A stretch of 64,000 nucleotides of DNA from Atherix ibis (taxonomy: Eukaryota > Arthropoda > Insecta > Diptera > Athericidae), in NCBI GenBank assembly GCA_958298945.1, contig CATQJD010000135.1:625062-689061 (forward strand), given 5' to 3'. The number at the start of each line of letters is the position of its first letter. Positions within the stretch are counted from its first letter, which is position 1. This document shows, piece by piece, positions 47,601 to 62,600 of the stretch. The notes beneath the pieces are model-generated. The model did no database searches. It worked only from the letters and a program-made list of their open reading frames with translations, and had not been told where the DNA came from. The position numbers and the translations under genes were made by a program.

Positions 47601-50600
47601 TCTATAAAAAATTTTCCATAAAAGAAATTTTCTATAAGAAATTTTCCATATAAGAAATTTTCCATATAAGAAATTTTCCATATAAGAAATTTTCCATATA
47701 AGAAATTTTCTATGAGAAATTTTCCATATAAGAAATTTTCTATGAGAAATTTTCCATATAAGAAATTTTCTATAAGAAATTTTCCATATAAGAAATTATT
47801 AGAAATTTTCCAAATAAGAAATTTTCTATAAGAAATTTTCCATATAACAATTTTTCTATAAGAAATTTTCCATATAAGAAATTTTCTATAAGAAATTTTC
47901 CATATTAGAAATTTGCTATAAGAAATTTTCCATATTAGAAATTTGCTGTAAGAAATTTTCCATATAAGAAATTTTCTATAAGAAATTTTCCATATAAGAA
48001 ATTTTCTATAAGAAATTTTCCATATAAGAAATTTTCTATAAGAAATTTTCCATATAAGAAATTTTCTATAAGAAATTTTCCATATAAGAAATTTTCTATA
48101 AGAAATTTTCCATATAAGAAATTTTCTATAAGAAATTTTCCATATAAGAAATTTTCTATAAGAAATTGTCCATATTAGAAATTTTCTATAAGAAATTTTC
48201 CATACAAGAAATTTTCTATAAGAAATTTTCCATGTAAGAAATTTTCTATAAGAAATTTTCCAAATAAGAAATTTTCTAAAAGAAATTTTCCATATAAGAA
48301 ATTTTCTATAAGAAATTTTCCGTATAAAAAATTTTCTATAAGAAATTTTCCATATAAGAAATTTTCTATAAGCAATTTTCCATATAAGAAATTTTCTATA
48401 AGAAATTTTCCATATAAGAAATTTTCTATAAGAAATTTTCCATATAAGAAATTTTCTATAAGAAATTTTCCATATTAGAAATTTGCTATAAGAAATTTTC
48501 CATATTAGAAATTTGCTATAAGAAATTTTCCATATAAGAAATTTTCTATAAGAAATTTTCCATATAAGAAATTTTCTATAAGAAATTTTCCATATAAGAA
48601 ATTTTCTATAAGAAATTTTCCATATAAGAAATTTTCTATAAGAAATTTTCCATATAAGAAATTTTCTATAAGAAATTTTCCATATAAGAAATTTTCTATA
48701 AGAAATTTTCCATATAAGAAATTTTCTATAAGAAATTGTCCATATTAGAAATTTTCCATACAAGAAATTTTCTATAAGAAATTTTCCATATAAGAAATTT
48801 TCTATAAGAAATTTTTCATACAAGAAATTTTCTATAAGAAATTTTCCATATAAGAAATTTTCTATAAGAAATTTTCCATATAAGAAATATTCTATAAGAA
48901 ATTTTCTATATAAGAAATTTTCTATAAGAAATTTTCCATACAGGAAATTTTCTATAAAAAATTTTCCATAAAAGAAATTTTCTATAAGAAATTTTCCATA
49001 TAAGAAATTTTCCATATAAGAAATTTTCCATATAAGAAATTTTCCATATAAGAAATTTTCTATGAGAAATTTTCCATATAAGAAATTTTCTATGAGAAAT
49101 TTTCCATATAAGAAATTTTCTATAAGAAATTTTCCATATAAGAAATTATTAGAAATTTTCCAAATAAGAAATTTTCTATAAGAAATTTTCCATATAACAA
49201 TTTTTCTATAAGAAATTTTCCATATAAGAAATTTTCTATAAGAAATTTTCCATATTAGAAATTTGCTATAAGAAATTTTCCATATTAGAAATTTGCTGTA
49301 AGAAATTTTCCATATAAGAAATTTTCTATAAGAAATTTTCCATATAAGAAATTTTCTATAAGAAATTTTCCATATAAGAAATTTTCTATAAGAAATTTTC
49401 CATATAAGAAATTTTCTATAAGAAATTTTCCATATAAGAAATTTTCTATAAGAAATTTTCCATATAAGAAATTTTCTATAAGAAATTTTCCATATAAGAA
49501 ATTTTCTATAAGAAATTGTCCATATTAGAAATTTTCTATAAGAAATTTTCCATACAAGAAATTTTCTATAAGAAATTTTCCATGTAAGAAATTTTCTATA
49601 AGAAATTTTCCAAATAAGAAATTTTCTAAAAGAAATTTTCCATATAAGAAATTTTCTATAAGAAATTTTCCGTATAAAAAATTTTCTATAAGAAATTTTC
49701 CATATAAGAAATTTTCTATAAGCAATTTTCCATATAAGAAATTTTCTATAAGAAATTTTCCATATAAGAAATTTTCTATAAGAAATTTTCCATATAAGAA
49801 ATTTTCTATAAGAAATTTTCCATATTAGAAATTTGCTATAAGAAATTTTCCATATTAGAAATTTGCTATAAGAAATTTTCCATATAAGAAATTTTCTATA
49901 AGAAATTTTCCATATAAGAAATTTTCTATAAGAAATTTTCCATATAAGAAATTTTCTATAAGAAATTTTCCATATAAGAAATTTTCTATAAGAAATTTTC
50001 CATATAAGAAATTTTCTATAAGAAATTGTCCATATTAGAAATTTTCCATACAAGAAATTTTCTATAAGAAATTTTCCATGTAAGAAATTTTCTATAAGAA
50101 ATTTTCCAAATAAGAAATTTCCTAAAAGAAATTTTCCATATAAGAAATTTTCTATAAGAAATTTTCCATATAAAAAATTTTCTATCAGAAATTTTCCATA
50201 TAAGAAATTTTCTATAAGCAATTTTCCATATAAGAAATTTTCTATAAGAAATTTTCCATATAAGAAATTTTCTATAAGAAATTTTCCATATAAGAAATTT
50301 TCTATAAGAAATTTTCCATATAAGAAATTTTCTATAAGAAATTTTCCAAATAAGAAATTTTCTATAAGAAATTTTCCATATAAGAAATTTTCTATAAGAA
50401 ATTTTCCATACAAGAAATTTTCTATAAGAAATTTTCTATAAGAAATTTTCCATATAAGAAATTTTCTATAAGAAATTTTCCATACAAGAAATTTTCTATA
50501 AGAAATTTTCCATATAAGAAATTTTCTATAAGAAATTTTCCATATAAGAAATTTTCTATAAGAAATTTTCCATACAAGAAATTTTCTATAAGAAATTTTC

Positions 50601-53600
50601 CATATAAGAAATTTTCTATAAGAAATTTTCCATATAAGAAATTTTCTATAAGAAATTTTCCATATAAGAAATTTTCTATAAGAAATTTTCCATATAAGAA
50701 ATTTTCTATAAGAAATTTTCCATACAAGAAATTTTCTATAAGAAATTTTCCATATAAGAAATTTTCTATAAGAAATTTTCCATATAAGAAATTTTCTATA
50801 AGAAATTTTCCATATAAGAAATTTTCTATAAGAAATTTTCCATATAAGAAATTTTCTATAAGAAATTTTCCATATAAGAAATTTTCTATAAGAAATTTTC
50901 CATATAAGAAATTTTCTATAAGAAATTTTCCATGTAAGAAATTTTCTATAAGAAATTTTCCAAATAAGAAATTTTCTAAAAGAAATTTTCCATATAAGAA
51001 ATTTTCTATAAGAAATTTTCCGTATAAAAAATTTTCTATAAGAAATTTTCCATATAAGAAATTTTCTATAAGTAATTTTCCATATAAGAAATTTTCTATA
51101 AGAAATTTTCCATATAAGAAATTTTCTATAAGAAATTTTCCATATAAGAAATTTTCTATAAGAAATTTTCCATATTAGAAATTTGCTATAAGAAATTTTC
51201 CATATTAGAAATTTGCTATAAGAAATTTTCCATATAAGAAATTTTCTATAAGAAATTTTCCATATAAGAAATTTTCTATAAGAAATTTTCCATATAAGAA
51301 ATTTTCTATAAGAAATTTTCCATATAAGAAATTTTCTATAAGAAATTTTCCATATAAGAAATTTTCTATAAGAAATTTTCCATATAAGAAATTTTCTATA
51401 AGAAATTTTCCATATAAGAAATTTTCTATAAGAAATTGTCCATATTAGAAATTTTCCATACAAGAAATTTTCTATAAGAAATTTTCCATGTAAGAAATTT
51501 TCTATAAGAAATTTTCCAAATAAGAAATTTCCTAAAAGAAATTTTCCATATAAGAAATTTTCTATAAGAAATTTTCCATATAAAAAATTTTCTATCAGAA
51601 ATTTTCCATATAAGAAATTTTCTATAAGCAATTTTCCATATAAGAAATTTTCTATAAGAAATTTTCCATATAAGAAATTTTCTATAAGAAATTTTCCATA
51701 TAAGAAATTTTCTATAAGAAATTTTCCATATAAGAAATTTTCTATAAGAAATTTTCCAAATAAGAAATTTTCTATAAGAAATTTTCCATATAAGAAATTT
51801 TCTATAAGAAATTTTCCATACAAGAAATTTTCTATAAGAAATTTTCTATAAGAAATTTTCCATATAAGAAATTTTCTATAAGAAATTTTCCATACAAGAA
51901 ATTTTCTATAAGAAATTTTCCATATAAGAAATTTTCTATAAGAAATTTTCCATATAAGAAATTTTCTATAAGAAATTTTCCATACAAGAAATTTTCTATA
52001 AGAAATTTTCCATACAAGAAATTTTCTATAAGAAATTTTCCATATAAGAAATTTTCTATAAGAAATTTTCCATATAAGAAATTTTCTATAAGAAATTTTC
52101 CATATAAGAAATTTTCTATAAGAAATTTTCCATACAAGAAATTTTCTATAAGAAATTTTCCATATAAGAAATTTTCTATAAGAAATTTTCCATATAAGAA
52201 ATTTTCTATAAGAAATTTTCCATATAAGAAATTTTCTATAAGAAATTTTCCATATAAGAAATTTTCTATAAGAAATTTTCCATATAAGAAATTTTCTATA
52301 AGAAATTTTCCATATAAGAAATTTTCTATAAGAAATTTTCCATATAAGAAATTTTCTATAAGAAATTTTCCATATAAGAAATTTTCTATAAGAAATTTTC
52401 CATATAAGAAATTTTCTATAAGAAATTTTCCATATAAGAAATTTTCTATAAGAAATTTTCCATATAAGAAATTTTCTATAAGAAATTTTCCATATAAGAA
52501 ATTTTCTATAAGAAATTTTCCATATAAGAAATTTTCTATAAGAAATTTTCCATATAAGAAATTTTCTATAAGAAATTTTCCATATAAGAAATTTTCTATA
52601 AGAAATTTTCCATATAAGAAATTTTCTATAAGAAATTTTCCATATAAGAAATTTTCTATAAGAAATTTTCCATATAAGAAATTTTCTATAAGAAATTTTC
52701 CATATAAGAAATTTTCTATAAGAAATTTTCCATATAAGAAATTTTCTATAAGAAATTTTCCATATAAGAAATTTTCTATAAGAAATTTTCCATATAAGAA
52801 ATTTTCTATAAGAAATTTTCCATATAAGAAATTTTCTATAAGAAATTTTCCATATAAGAAATTTTCTATAAGAAATTTTCCATATAAGAAATTTTCTATA
52901 AGAAATTTTCCATATTAGAAATTTTCTATAAGAAATTTTCCATATAAGAAATTTTCTATAAGAAATTTTCCATATAAGAAATTTTCTATAAGAAATTTTC
53001 CATATAAGAAATTTTCTATAAGAAATTTTCCATATAAGAAATTTTCTATAAGAAATTTTCCATATAAGAAATTTTCTATAAAAAATTTTCCATATAAGAA
53101 ATTTTCTATAAGAAATTTTCCATATAAGAAATTTTCTATAAAAAATTTTCCATATAAGAAATTTTCTATAAGAAATTTTCCATACAAGAAATTTTCTATA
53201 AGAAATTTTCCATATAAGAAATTTTCTATAAGAAATTTTCCATACAAGAAATTTTCTATAAGAAATTTTCCATATAAGAAATTTTCTATAAGAAATTTTC
53301 CATATAAGAAATTTTCTATAAGAAATTTTCCATACAAGAAATTTTCTATAAGAAATTTTCCATATAAGAAATTTTCTATAAGAAATTTTCCGTACAAGAA
53401 ATTTTCTATAAGAAATTTTCCATATAAGAAATTTTCTATAAGAAATTTTCCATACAAGAAATTTTCTACAAGAAATTTTCCATACAAGAAATTTTCTATA
53501 AGAAATTTTCCATATAAGAAATTTTCTATAAGAAATTTTCCATACAAGAAATTTTCTATAAGAAATTTTCCATACAAGAAATTTTCTATAAGAAATTTTC

Positions 53601-56600
53601 CAAATAAGAAATTTTCTATAAGAAATTTTCCAAATAAGAAATTTTCTATAAGAAATTTTCCATATAAGAAATTTTCTATAATAAATTTTCCATATAAGAA
53701 ATTTTCTATAAGAAATTTTCCATATAAGAAATTTTCTATAAGAAATTTTCCATATAAGAAATTTTCTATAAGAAATTTTCCATATAAGAAATTTTCTATA
53801 AGAAATTTTCTATAAGAAATTTTCCATATAAGAAATTTTCTATAAGAAATTTTCCATATAAGAAATTTTCTATAAGAAATTTTCCATATAAGAAATTTTC
53901 TATAAGAAATTTTCCATATAAGAAATTTTCTATAAGAAATTTTCCATATAAGAAATTTTCTATAAGAAATTTTCCATATAAGAAATTTTCTATAAGAAAT
54001 TTTCCATATAAAAAATTTTCTATAAGAAATTTTCCATATAAGAAATTTTCTATAAGAAATTTTCCATATAAGAAATTTTCTATAAGAAATTTTCCATATA
54101 AGAAATTTTCTATAAGAAATTTTCCATATAAGAAATTTTCTATAAGAAATTTTCCATATAAGAAATTTTCTATAAAAAATTTTCCATATAAGAAATTTTC
54201 TACAAGAAATTTTCCATATAAGAAATTTTCTATAAGAAATTTTCCATATAAGAAATTTTCTATAAGAAATTTTCCATATAAGAAATTTTCTATAAGAAAT
54301 TTTCCATATAAGAAATTTTCTATAAGAAATTTTCCATATTAGAAATTTTCTATAAGAAATTTTCCATATAAGAAATTTTCTATAAGAAATTTTCCATATA
54401 AGAAATTTTCTATAAGAAATTTTCCATATAAGAAATTTTCTATAAGAAATTTTCCATATAAGAAATTTTCTATAAGAAATTTTCCATATAAGAAATTTTC
54501 TATAAGAAATTTTCCATATAAGAAATTTTCTATAAGAAATTTTCCATATAAGAAATTTTCTATAAAAAATTTTCCATATAAGAAATTTTCTATAAGAAAT
54601 TTTCCATATAAGAAATTTTCTATAAAAAATTTTCCATATAAGAAATTTTCTATAAGAAATTTTCCATACAAGAAATTTTCTATAAGAAATTTTCCATATA
54701 AGAAATTTTCTATAAGAAATTTTCCATACAAGAAATTTTCTATAAGAAATTTTCCATATAAGAAATTTTCTATAAGAAATTTTCCATATAAGAAATTTTC
54801 TATAAGAAATTTTCCATATAAGAAATTTTCTATAAGAAATTTTCCATACAAGAAATTTTCTATAAGAAATTTTCCATATAAGAAATTTTCTATAAGAAAT
54901 TTTCCGTACAAGAAATTTTCTATAAGAAATTTTCCATATAAGAAATTTTCTATAAGAAATTTTCCATACAAGAAATTTTCTACAAGAAATTTTCCATACA
55001 AGAAATTTTCTATAAGAAATTTTCCATATAAGAAATTTTCTATAAGAAATTTTCCATACAAGAAATTTTCTATAAGAAATTTTCCATACAAGAAATTTTC
55101 TATAAGAAATTTTCCAAATAAGAAATTTTCTATAAGAAATTTTCCAAATAAGAAATTTTCTATAAGAAATTTTCCAAATAAGAAATTTTCTATAAGAAAT
55201 TTTCCATATAAGAAATTTTCTATAAGAAATTTTCCATATAAGAAATTTTCTATAAGAAATTTTCCATATAAGAAATTTTCTATAAGAAATTTTCCATACA
55301 AGAAATTTTCTATAAGAAATTTTCCATATAAGAAATTTTCTATAAGAAATTTTCCATATAAGAAATTTTCTATAAGAAATTTTCCATATAAGAAATTTTC
55401 TATAAGAAATTTTCCATATAAGAAATTTTCTATAAGAAATTTTCCATATAAGAAATTTTCTATAAGAAATTTTCCATATAAGAAATTTTCTATAAGAAAT
55501 TTTCCATATAAGAAATTTTCTATAAGAAATTTTCCATATAAGAAATTTTCTATAAGAAATTTTCCATATAAGAAATTTTCTATAAGAAATTTTCCATATA
55601 AGAAATTTTCTATAAGAAATTTTCCATATAAAAAATTTTCTATCAGAAATTTTCCATATAAGAAATTTTCTATAAGCAATTTTCCATATAAGAAATTTTC
55701 TATAAGAAATTTTCCATATAAGAAATTTTCTATAAGAAATTTTCCATATAAGAAATTTTCTATAAGAAATTTTCCAAATAAGAAATTTTCTATAAGAAAT
55801 TTTCCATATAAGAAATTTTCTATAAGAAATTTTCCAAATAAGAAATTTTCTATAAGAAATTTTCCATATAAGAAATTTTCTATAAGAAATTTTCCATACA
55901 AGAAATTTTCTATAAGAAATTTTCCATATAAGAAATTTTCTATAAGAAATTTTCCATATAAGAAATTTTCTATAAGAAATTTTCCATATAAAAAATTTTC
56001 TATAAGAAATTTTCCATATAAGAAATTTTCTATAAGAAATTTTCCATACAAGAAATTTTCTATAAGAAATTTTCCATATAAGAAATTTTCTATAAGAAAT
56101 TTTCCATATAAGAAATTTTCTATAAGAAATTTTCCATATAAGAAATTTTCTATAAGAAATTTTCCATATAAGAAATTTTCTATAAGAAATTTTCCATATA
56201 AGAAATTTTCTATAAGAAATTTTCCATATAAGAAATTTTCTATAAGAAATTTTCCATATAAGAAATTTTCTATAAGAAATTTTCCATATAAGAAATTTTC
56301 TATAAGAAATTTTCCATATAAGAAATTTTCTATAAGAAATTTTCCATATAAAAAATTTTCTATCAGAAATTTTCCATATAAGAAATTTTCTATAAGCAAT
56401 TTTCCGTATAAGAAATTTTCTATAAGAAATTTTCCATATAAGAAATTTTCTATAAGAAATTTTCCATATAAGAAATTTTCTATAAGAAATTTTCCATATA
56501 AGAAATTTTCTATAAGAAATTTTCCAAATAAGAAATTTTCTATAAGAAATTTTCCATATAAGAAATTTTCTATAAGAAATTTTCCAAATAAGAAATTTTC

Positions 56601-59600
56601 TATAAGAAATTTTCCATATAAGAAATTTTCTATAAGAAATTTTCCATACAAGAAATTTTCTATAAGAAATTTTCCATATAAGAAATTTTCTATAAGAAAT
56701 TTTCCATATAAGAAATTTTCTATAAGAAATTTTCCATATAAGAAATTTTCTATAAGAAATTTTCCATATAAGAAATTTTCTATAAGAAATTTTCCATACA
56801 AGAAATTTTCTATAAGAAATTTTCCATATAAGAAATTTTCTATAAGAAATTTTCCATATAAGAAATTTTCTATAAGAAATTTTCCATATAAGAAATTTTC
56901 TATAAGAAATTTTCCATATAAGAAATTTTCTATAAGAAATTTTCCATATAAGAAATTTTCTATAAGAAATTTTCCATATAAGAAATTTTCTATAAGAAAT
57001 TTTCCATATAAGAAATTTTCTATAAGAAATTTTCCATATAAGAAATTTTCTATAAGAAATTTTCCATATAAGAAATTTTCTATAAGAAATTTTCCATATA
57101 AGAAATTTTCTATAAGAAATTTTCCATATAAGAAATTTTCTATAAGAAATTTTCCATATAAGAAATTTTCTATAAGAAATTTTCCATATAAGAAATTTTC
57201 TATAAGAAATTTTCCATATAAGAAATTTTCTATAAGAAATTTTCCATATAAGAAATTTTCTATAAGAAATTTTCCATATGAGAAATTTTCTATAAGAAAT
57301 TTTCCATATGAGAAATTTTCTATAAGAAATTTTCCATATAAGAAATTTTCTATAAGAAATTTTCCATATAAGAAATTTTCTATAAGAAATTTTCCATATA
57401 AGAAATTTTCTATAAGAAATTTTCCATATAAGAAATTTTCTATAAGAAATTTTCCATATAAGAAATTTTCTATAAGAAATTTTCCATATAAGAAATTTTC
57501 TATAAGAAATTTTCCATATAAGAAATTTTCTATAAGAAATTTTCCATATAAGAAATTTTCTATAAGAAATTTTCCATATAAGAAATTTTCTATAAGAAAT
57601 TTTCCATATAAGAAATTTTCTATAAAAAATTCTCCATATAAGAAATTTTCTATAAGAAATTTTCCATATAAGAAATTTTCTATAAAAAATTTTCCATACG
57701 TATATAAGAAATTTTCTATAAGAAATTTTCCATACAAGAAATTTTCTATAAGAAATTTTCCATATAAGAAATTTTCTATAAGAAATTTTCCATACAAGAA
57801 ATTTTCTATAAGAAATTTTCCATATAAGAAATTTTCTATAAGAAATTTTCCATATAAGAAATTTTCTATAAGAAATTTTCCATACAAGAAATTTTCTATA
57901 AGAAATTTTCCATATAAGAAATTTTCTATAAGAAATTTTCCGTACAAGAAATTTTCTATAAGAAATTTTCCATATAAGAAATTTTCTATAAGAAATTTTC
58001 CATACAAGAAATTTTCCATACAAGAAATTTTCTATAAGAAATTTTCCATATAAGAAATTTTCTAAAAGAAATTTTCCATACAAAAAATTTTCTATAAGAA
58101 ATTTTCCATACAAGAAATTTTCTATAAGAAATTTTCCAAATAAGAAATTTTCTATAAGAAATTTTCCAAATAAGAAATTTTCTATAAGAAATTTTCCATA
58201 TAAGAAATTTTCTATAAGAAATTTTCCATACAAGAAATTTTCTATAAGAAATTTTCCATATAAGAAATTTTCTATAAGAAATTTTCCATATAAGAAATTT
58301 TCTATAAGAAATTTTCCATATAAGAAATTTTCTATAAGAAATTTTCCATATAAGAAATTTTCTATAAGAAATTTTCCATATAAGAAATTTTCTATAAGAA
58401 ATTTTCCATATAAGAAATTTTCTATAAGAAATTTTCCATATAAGAAATTTTCTATAAGAAATTTTCCATATAAGAAATTTTCTATAAGAAATTTTCCATA
58501 TAAGAAATTTTCTATAAGAAATTTTCCATATAAGAAATTTTCTATAAGAAATTTTCCATATAAGAAATTTTCTATAAGAAATTTTCCATATAAGAAATTT
58601 TCTATAAGAAATTTTCCATATAAGAAATTTTCTATAAGAAATTTTCCATATAAGAAATTTTCTATAAGAAATTTTCCATATAAGAAATTTTCTATAAGAA
58701 ATTTTCCATATAAGAAATTTTCCATATAAGCAATTTTCTATAAGAAATTTTCTATAAGAAATTTTCTATAAGAAATTTTCCATATAAGAAATTTTCTATA
58801 AGAAATTTTCCATATAAGAAATTTTCTATAAGAAATTTTCCATATAAAAAATTTTCCATATAAGAAATTTTCCATATAAGAAATTTTCCATATAAGAAAT
58901 TTTCCATATAAGAAATTTTCCATATAAGAAATTTTCCATATAAGAAATTTTCCATATAAGAAATTTTCCATATAAGAAATTTTCCATATAAGAAATTTTC
59001 CATATAAAAAATTTTGTATAAGAAATTTTCCATATAAGAAATTTTCTATAAGAAATTTTCCATATAAGAAATTTTCTATAAGCAATTTTCCATACAAGAA
59101 ATTTTCTATAAGAAATATTCCATATAAGAAATTTTCTATAAGAAATTTTCCATATAAGAAATTTTCCATATAAGAAATTTTCCATATAAGAAATTTTCTA
59201 TAAGAAATTTTCCATATAAGAAATTTTCTATAAGAAATTTTCCATATAAGAAATTTTCTATAAGAAATTTTCCATATAAGAAATTTTCTATAAGAAATTT
59301 TCCATATAAGAAATTTTCTATAAGAAATTTTCCATATAAGAAATTTTCTATAAGAAATTTTCCATATAAGAAATTTTCTATAAGAAATTTTCCATATAAG
59401 AAATTTTCTATAAGAAATTTTCCATATAAGAAATTTTCTATAAGAAATTTTCCATATAAGAAATTTTCTATAAGAAATTTTCCATACAAGAAATTTTCTA
59501 TAAGAAATTTTCCAAATAAGAAATTTTCTATAAGAAATTTTCCAAATAAGAAATTTTCTATAAGAAATTTTCCATATAAGAAATTTTCTATAAGAAATTT

Positions 59601-62600
59601 TCCATATAAGAAATTTTCTATAAGAAATTTTCCATATAAGAAATTTTCTATAAGAAATTTTCCATATAAGAAATTTTCTATAAGAAATTTTCCATATAAG
59701 AAATTTTCTATAAGAAATTTTCCATACAAGAAATTTTCTATAAGAAATTTTCCATATAAGAAATTTTCTATAAGAAATTTTCCATATAAGAAATTTTCTA
59801 TAAGAAATTTTCCATATAAGAAATTTTCTATAAGAAATTTTCCATATAAGAAATTTTCTATAAGAAATTTTCCATATAAGAAATTTTCTATAAGAAATTT
59901 TCCATATAAGAAATTTTCTATAAGAAATTTTCCATATAAGAAATTTTCTATAAGAAATTTTCCATATAAAAAATTTTCTATCAGAAATTTTCCATATAAG
60001 AAATTTTCTATAAGCAATTTTCCATATAAGAAATTTTCTATAAGAAATTTTCCATATAAGAAATTTTCTATAAGAAATTTTCCATATAAGAAATTTTCTA
60101 TAAGAAATTTTCCATATAAGAAATTTTCTATAAGAAATTTTCCAAATAAGAAATTTTCTATAAGAAATTTTCCATATAAGAAATTTTCTATAAGAAATTT
60201 TCCAAATAAGAAATTTTCTATAAGAAATTTTCCATATAAGAAATTTTCTATAAGAAATTTTCCATACAAGATATTTTCTATAAGAAATTTTCCATATAAG
60301 AAATTTTCTATAAGAAATTTTCCATATAAGAAATTTTCTATAAGAAATTTTCCATATAAAAAATTTTCTATAAGAAATTTTCCATATAAGAAATTTTCTA
60401 TAAGAAATTTTCCATACAAGAAATTTTCTATAAGAAATTTTCCATATAAGAAATTTTCTATAAGAAATTTTCCATATAAGAAATTTTCTATAAGAAATTT
60501 TCCATATAAGAAATTTTCTATAAGAAATTTTCCATATAAGAAATTTTCTATAAGAAATTTTCCATATAAGAAATTTTCTATAAGAAATTTTCCATATAAG
60601 AAATTTTCTATAAGAAATTTTCCATATAAGAAATTTTCTATAAGAAATTTTCCATATAAAAAATTTTCTATCAGAAATTTTCCATATAAGAAATTTTCTA
60701 TAAGCAATTTTCCGTATAAGAAATTTTCTATAAGAAATTTTCCATATAAGAAATTTTCTATAAGAAATTTTCCATATAAGAAATTTTCTATAAGAAATTT
60801 TCCATATAAGAAATTTTCTATAAGAAATTTTCCATATAAGAAATTTTCTATAAGAAATTTTCCAAATAAGAAATTTTCTATAAGAAATTTTCCATATAAG
60901 AAATTTTCTATAAGAAATTTTCCAAATAAGAAATTTTCTATAAGAAATTTTCCATATAAGAAATTTTCTATAAGAAATTTTCCATACAAGAAATTTTCTA
61001 TAAGAAATTTTCCATATAAGAAATTTTCTATAAGAAATTTTCCATATAAGAAATTTTCTATAAGAAATTTTCCATATAAGAAATTTTCTATAAGAAATTT
61101 TCCATATAAGAAATTTTCTATAAGAAATTTTCCATATAAGAAATTTTCTATAAGAAATTTTCCATACAAGAAATTTTCTATAAGAAATTTTCCATATAAG
61201 AAATTTTCTATAAGAAATTTTCCATATAAGAAATTTTCTATAAGAAATTTTCCATATAAGAAATTTTCTATAAGAAATTTTCCATATAAGAAATTTTCTA
61301 TAAGAAATTTTCCATATAAGAAATTTTCTATAAGAAATTTTCCATATAAGAAATTTTCTATAAGAAATTTTCCATATAAGAAATTTTCTATAAGAAATTT
61401 TCCATATAAGAAATTTTCTATAAGAAATTTTCCATATAAGAAATTTTCTATAAGAAATTTTCCATATAAGAAATTTTCTATAAGAAATTTTCCATATAAG
61501 AAATTTTCTATAAGAAATTTTCCATATAAGAAATTTTCTATAAGAAATTTTCCATATAAGAAATTTTCTATAAGAAATTTTCCATATAAGAAATTTTCTA
61601 TAAGAAATTTTCCATATAAGAAATTTTCTATAAGAAATTTTCCATATGAGAAATTTTCTATAAGAAATTTTCCATATGAGAAATTTTCTATAAGAAATTT
61701 TCCATATGAGAAATTTTCTATAAGAAATTTTCCATATGAGAAATTTTCTATAAGAAATTTTCCATATAAGAAATTTTCTATAAGAAATTTTCCATATAAG
61801 AAATTTTCTATAAGAAATTTTCCATATAAGAAATTTTCTATAAGAAATTTTCCATATAAGAAATTTTCTATAAGAAATTTTCCATATAAGAAATTTTCTA
61901 TAAGAAATTTTCCATATAAGAAATTTTCTATAAGAAATTTTCCATATAAAAAATTTTCTATAAGAAATTTTCCATATAAGAAATTTTCTATAAGAAATTT
62001 TCCATACAAGAAATTTTCTATAAGAAATTTTCCATATAAGAAATTTTCTATAAGAAATTTTCCATATAAGAAATTTTCTATAAGAAATTTTCCATATAAG
62101 AAATTTTCTATAAGAAATTTTCCATATAAGAAATTTTCTATAAGAAATTTTCCATATAAGAAATTTTCTATAAGAAATTTTCCATATAAGAAATTTTCTA
62201 TAAGAAATTTTCCATATAAGAAATTTTCTATAAGAAATTTTCCATATAAAAAATTTTCTATCAGAAATTTTCCATATAAGAAATTTTCTATAAGCAATTT
62301 TCCGTATAAGAAATTTTCTATAAGAAATTTTCCATATAAGAAATTTTCTATAAGAAATTTTCCATATAAGAAATTTTCTATAAGAAATTTTCCATATAAG
62401 AAATTTTCTATAAGAAATTTTCCATATAAGAAATTTTCTATAAGAAATTTTCCAAATAAGAAATTTTCTATAAGAAATTTTCCATATAAGAAATTTTCTA
62501 TAAGAAATTTTCCAAATAAGAAATTTTCTATAAGAAATTTTCCATATAAGAAATTTTCTATAAGAAATTTTCCATACAAGAAATTTTCTATAAGAAATTT

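Noticed and set aside
52915..58725. A 1936-codon minus-strand reading frame (and others of 1597, 1226, 1197 and 957 codons)
   Set aside because: They are translations of the 30-bp satellite, with a 10-residue period, and shift freely between two open frames. A period divisible by 3 without a stop explains them fully.
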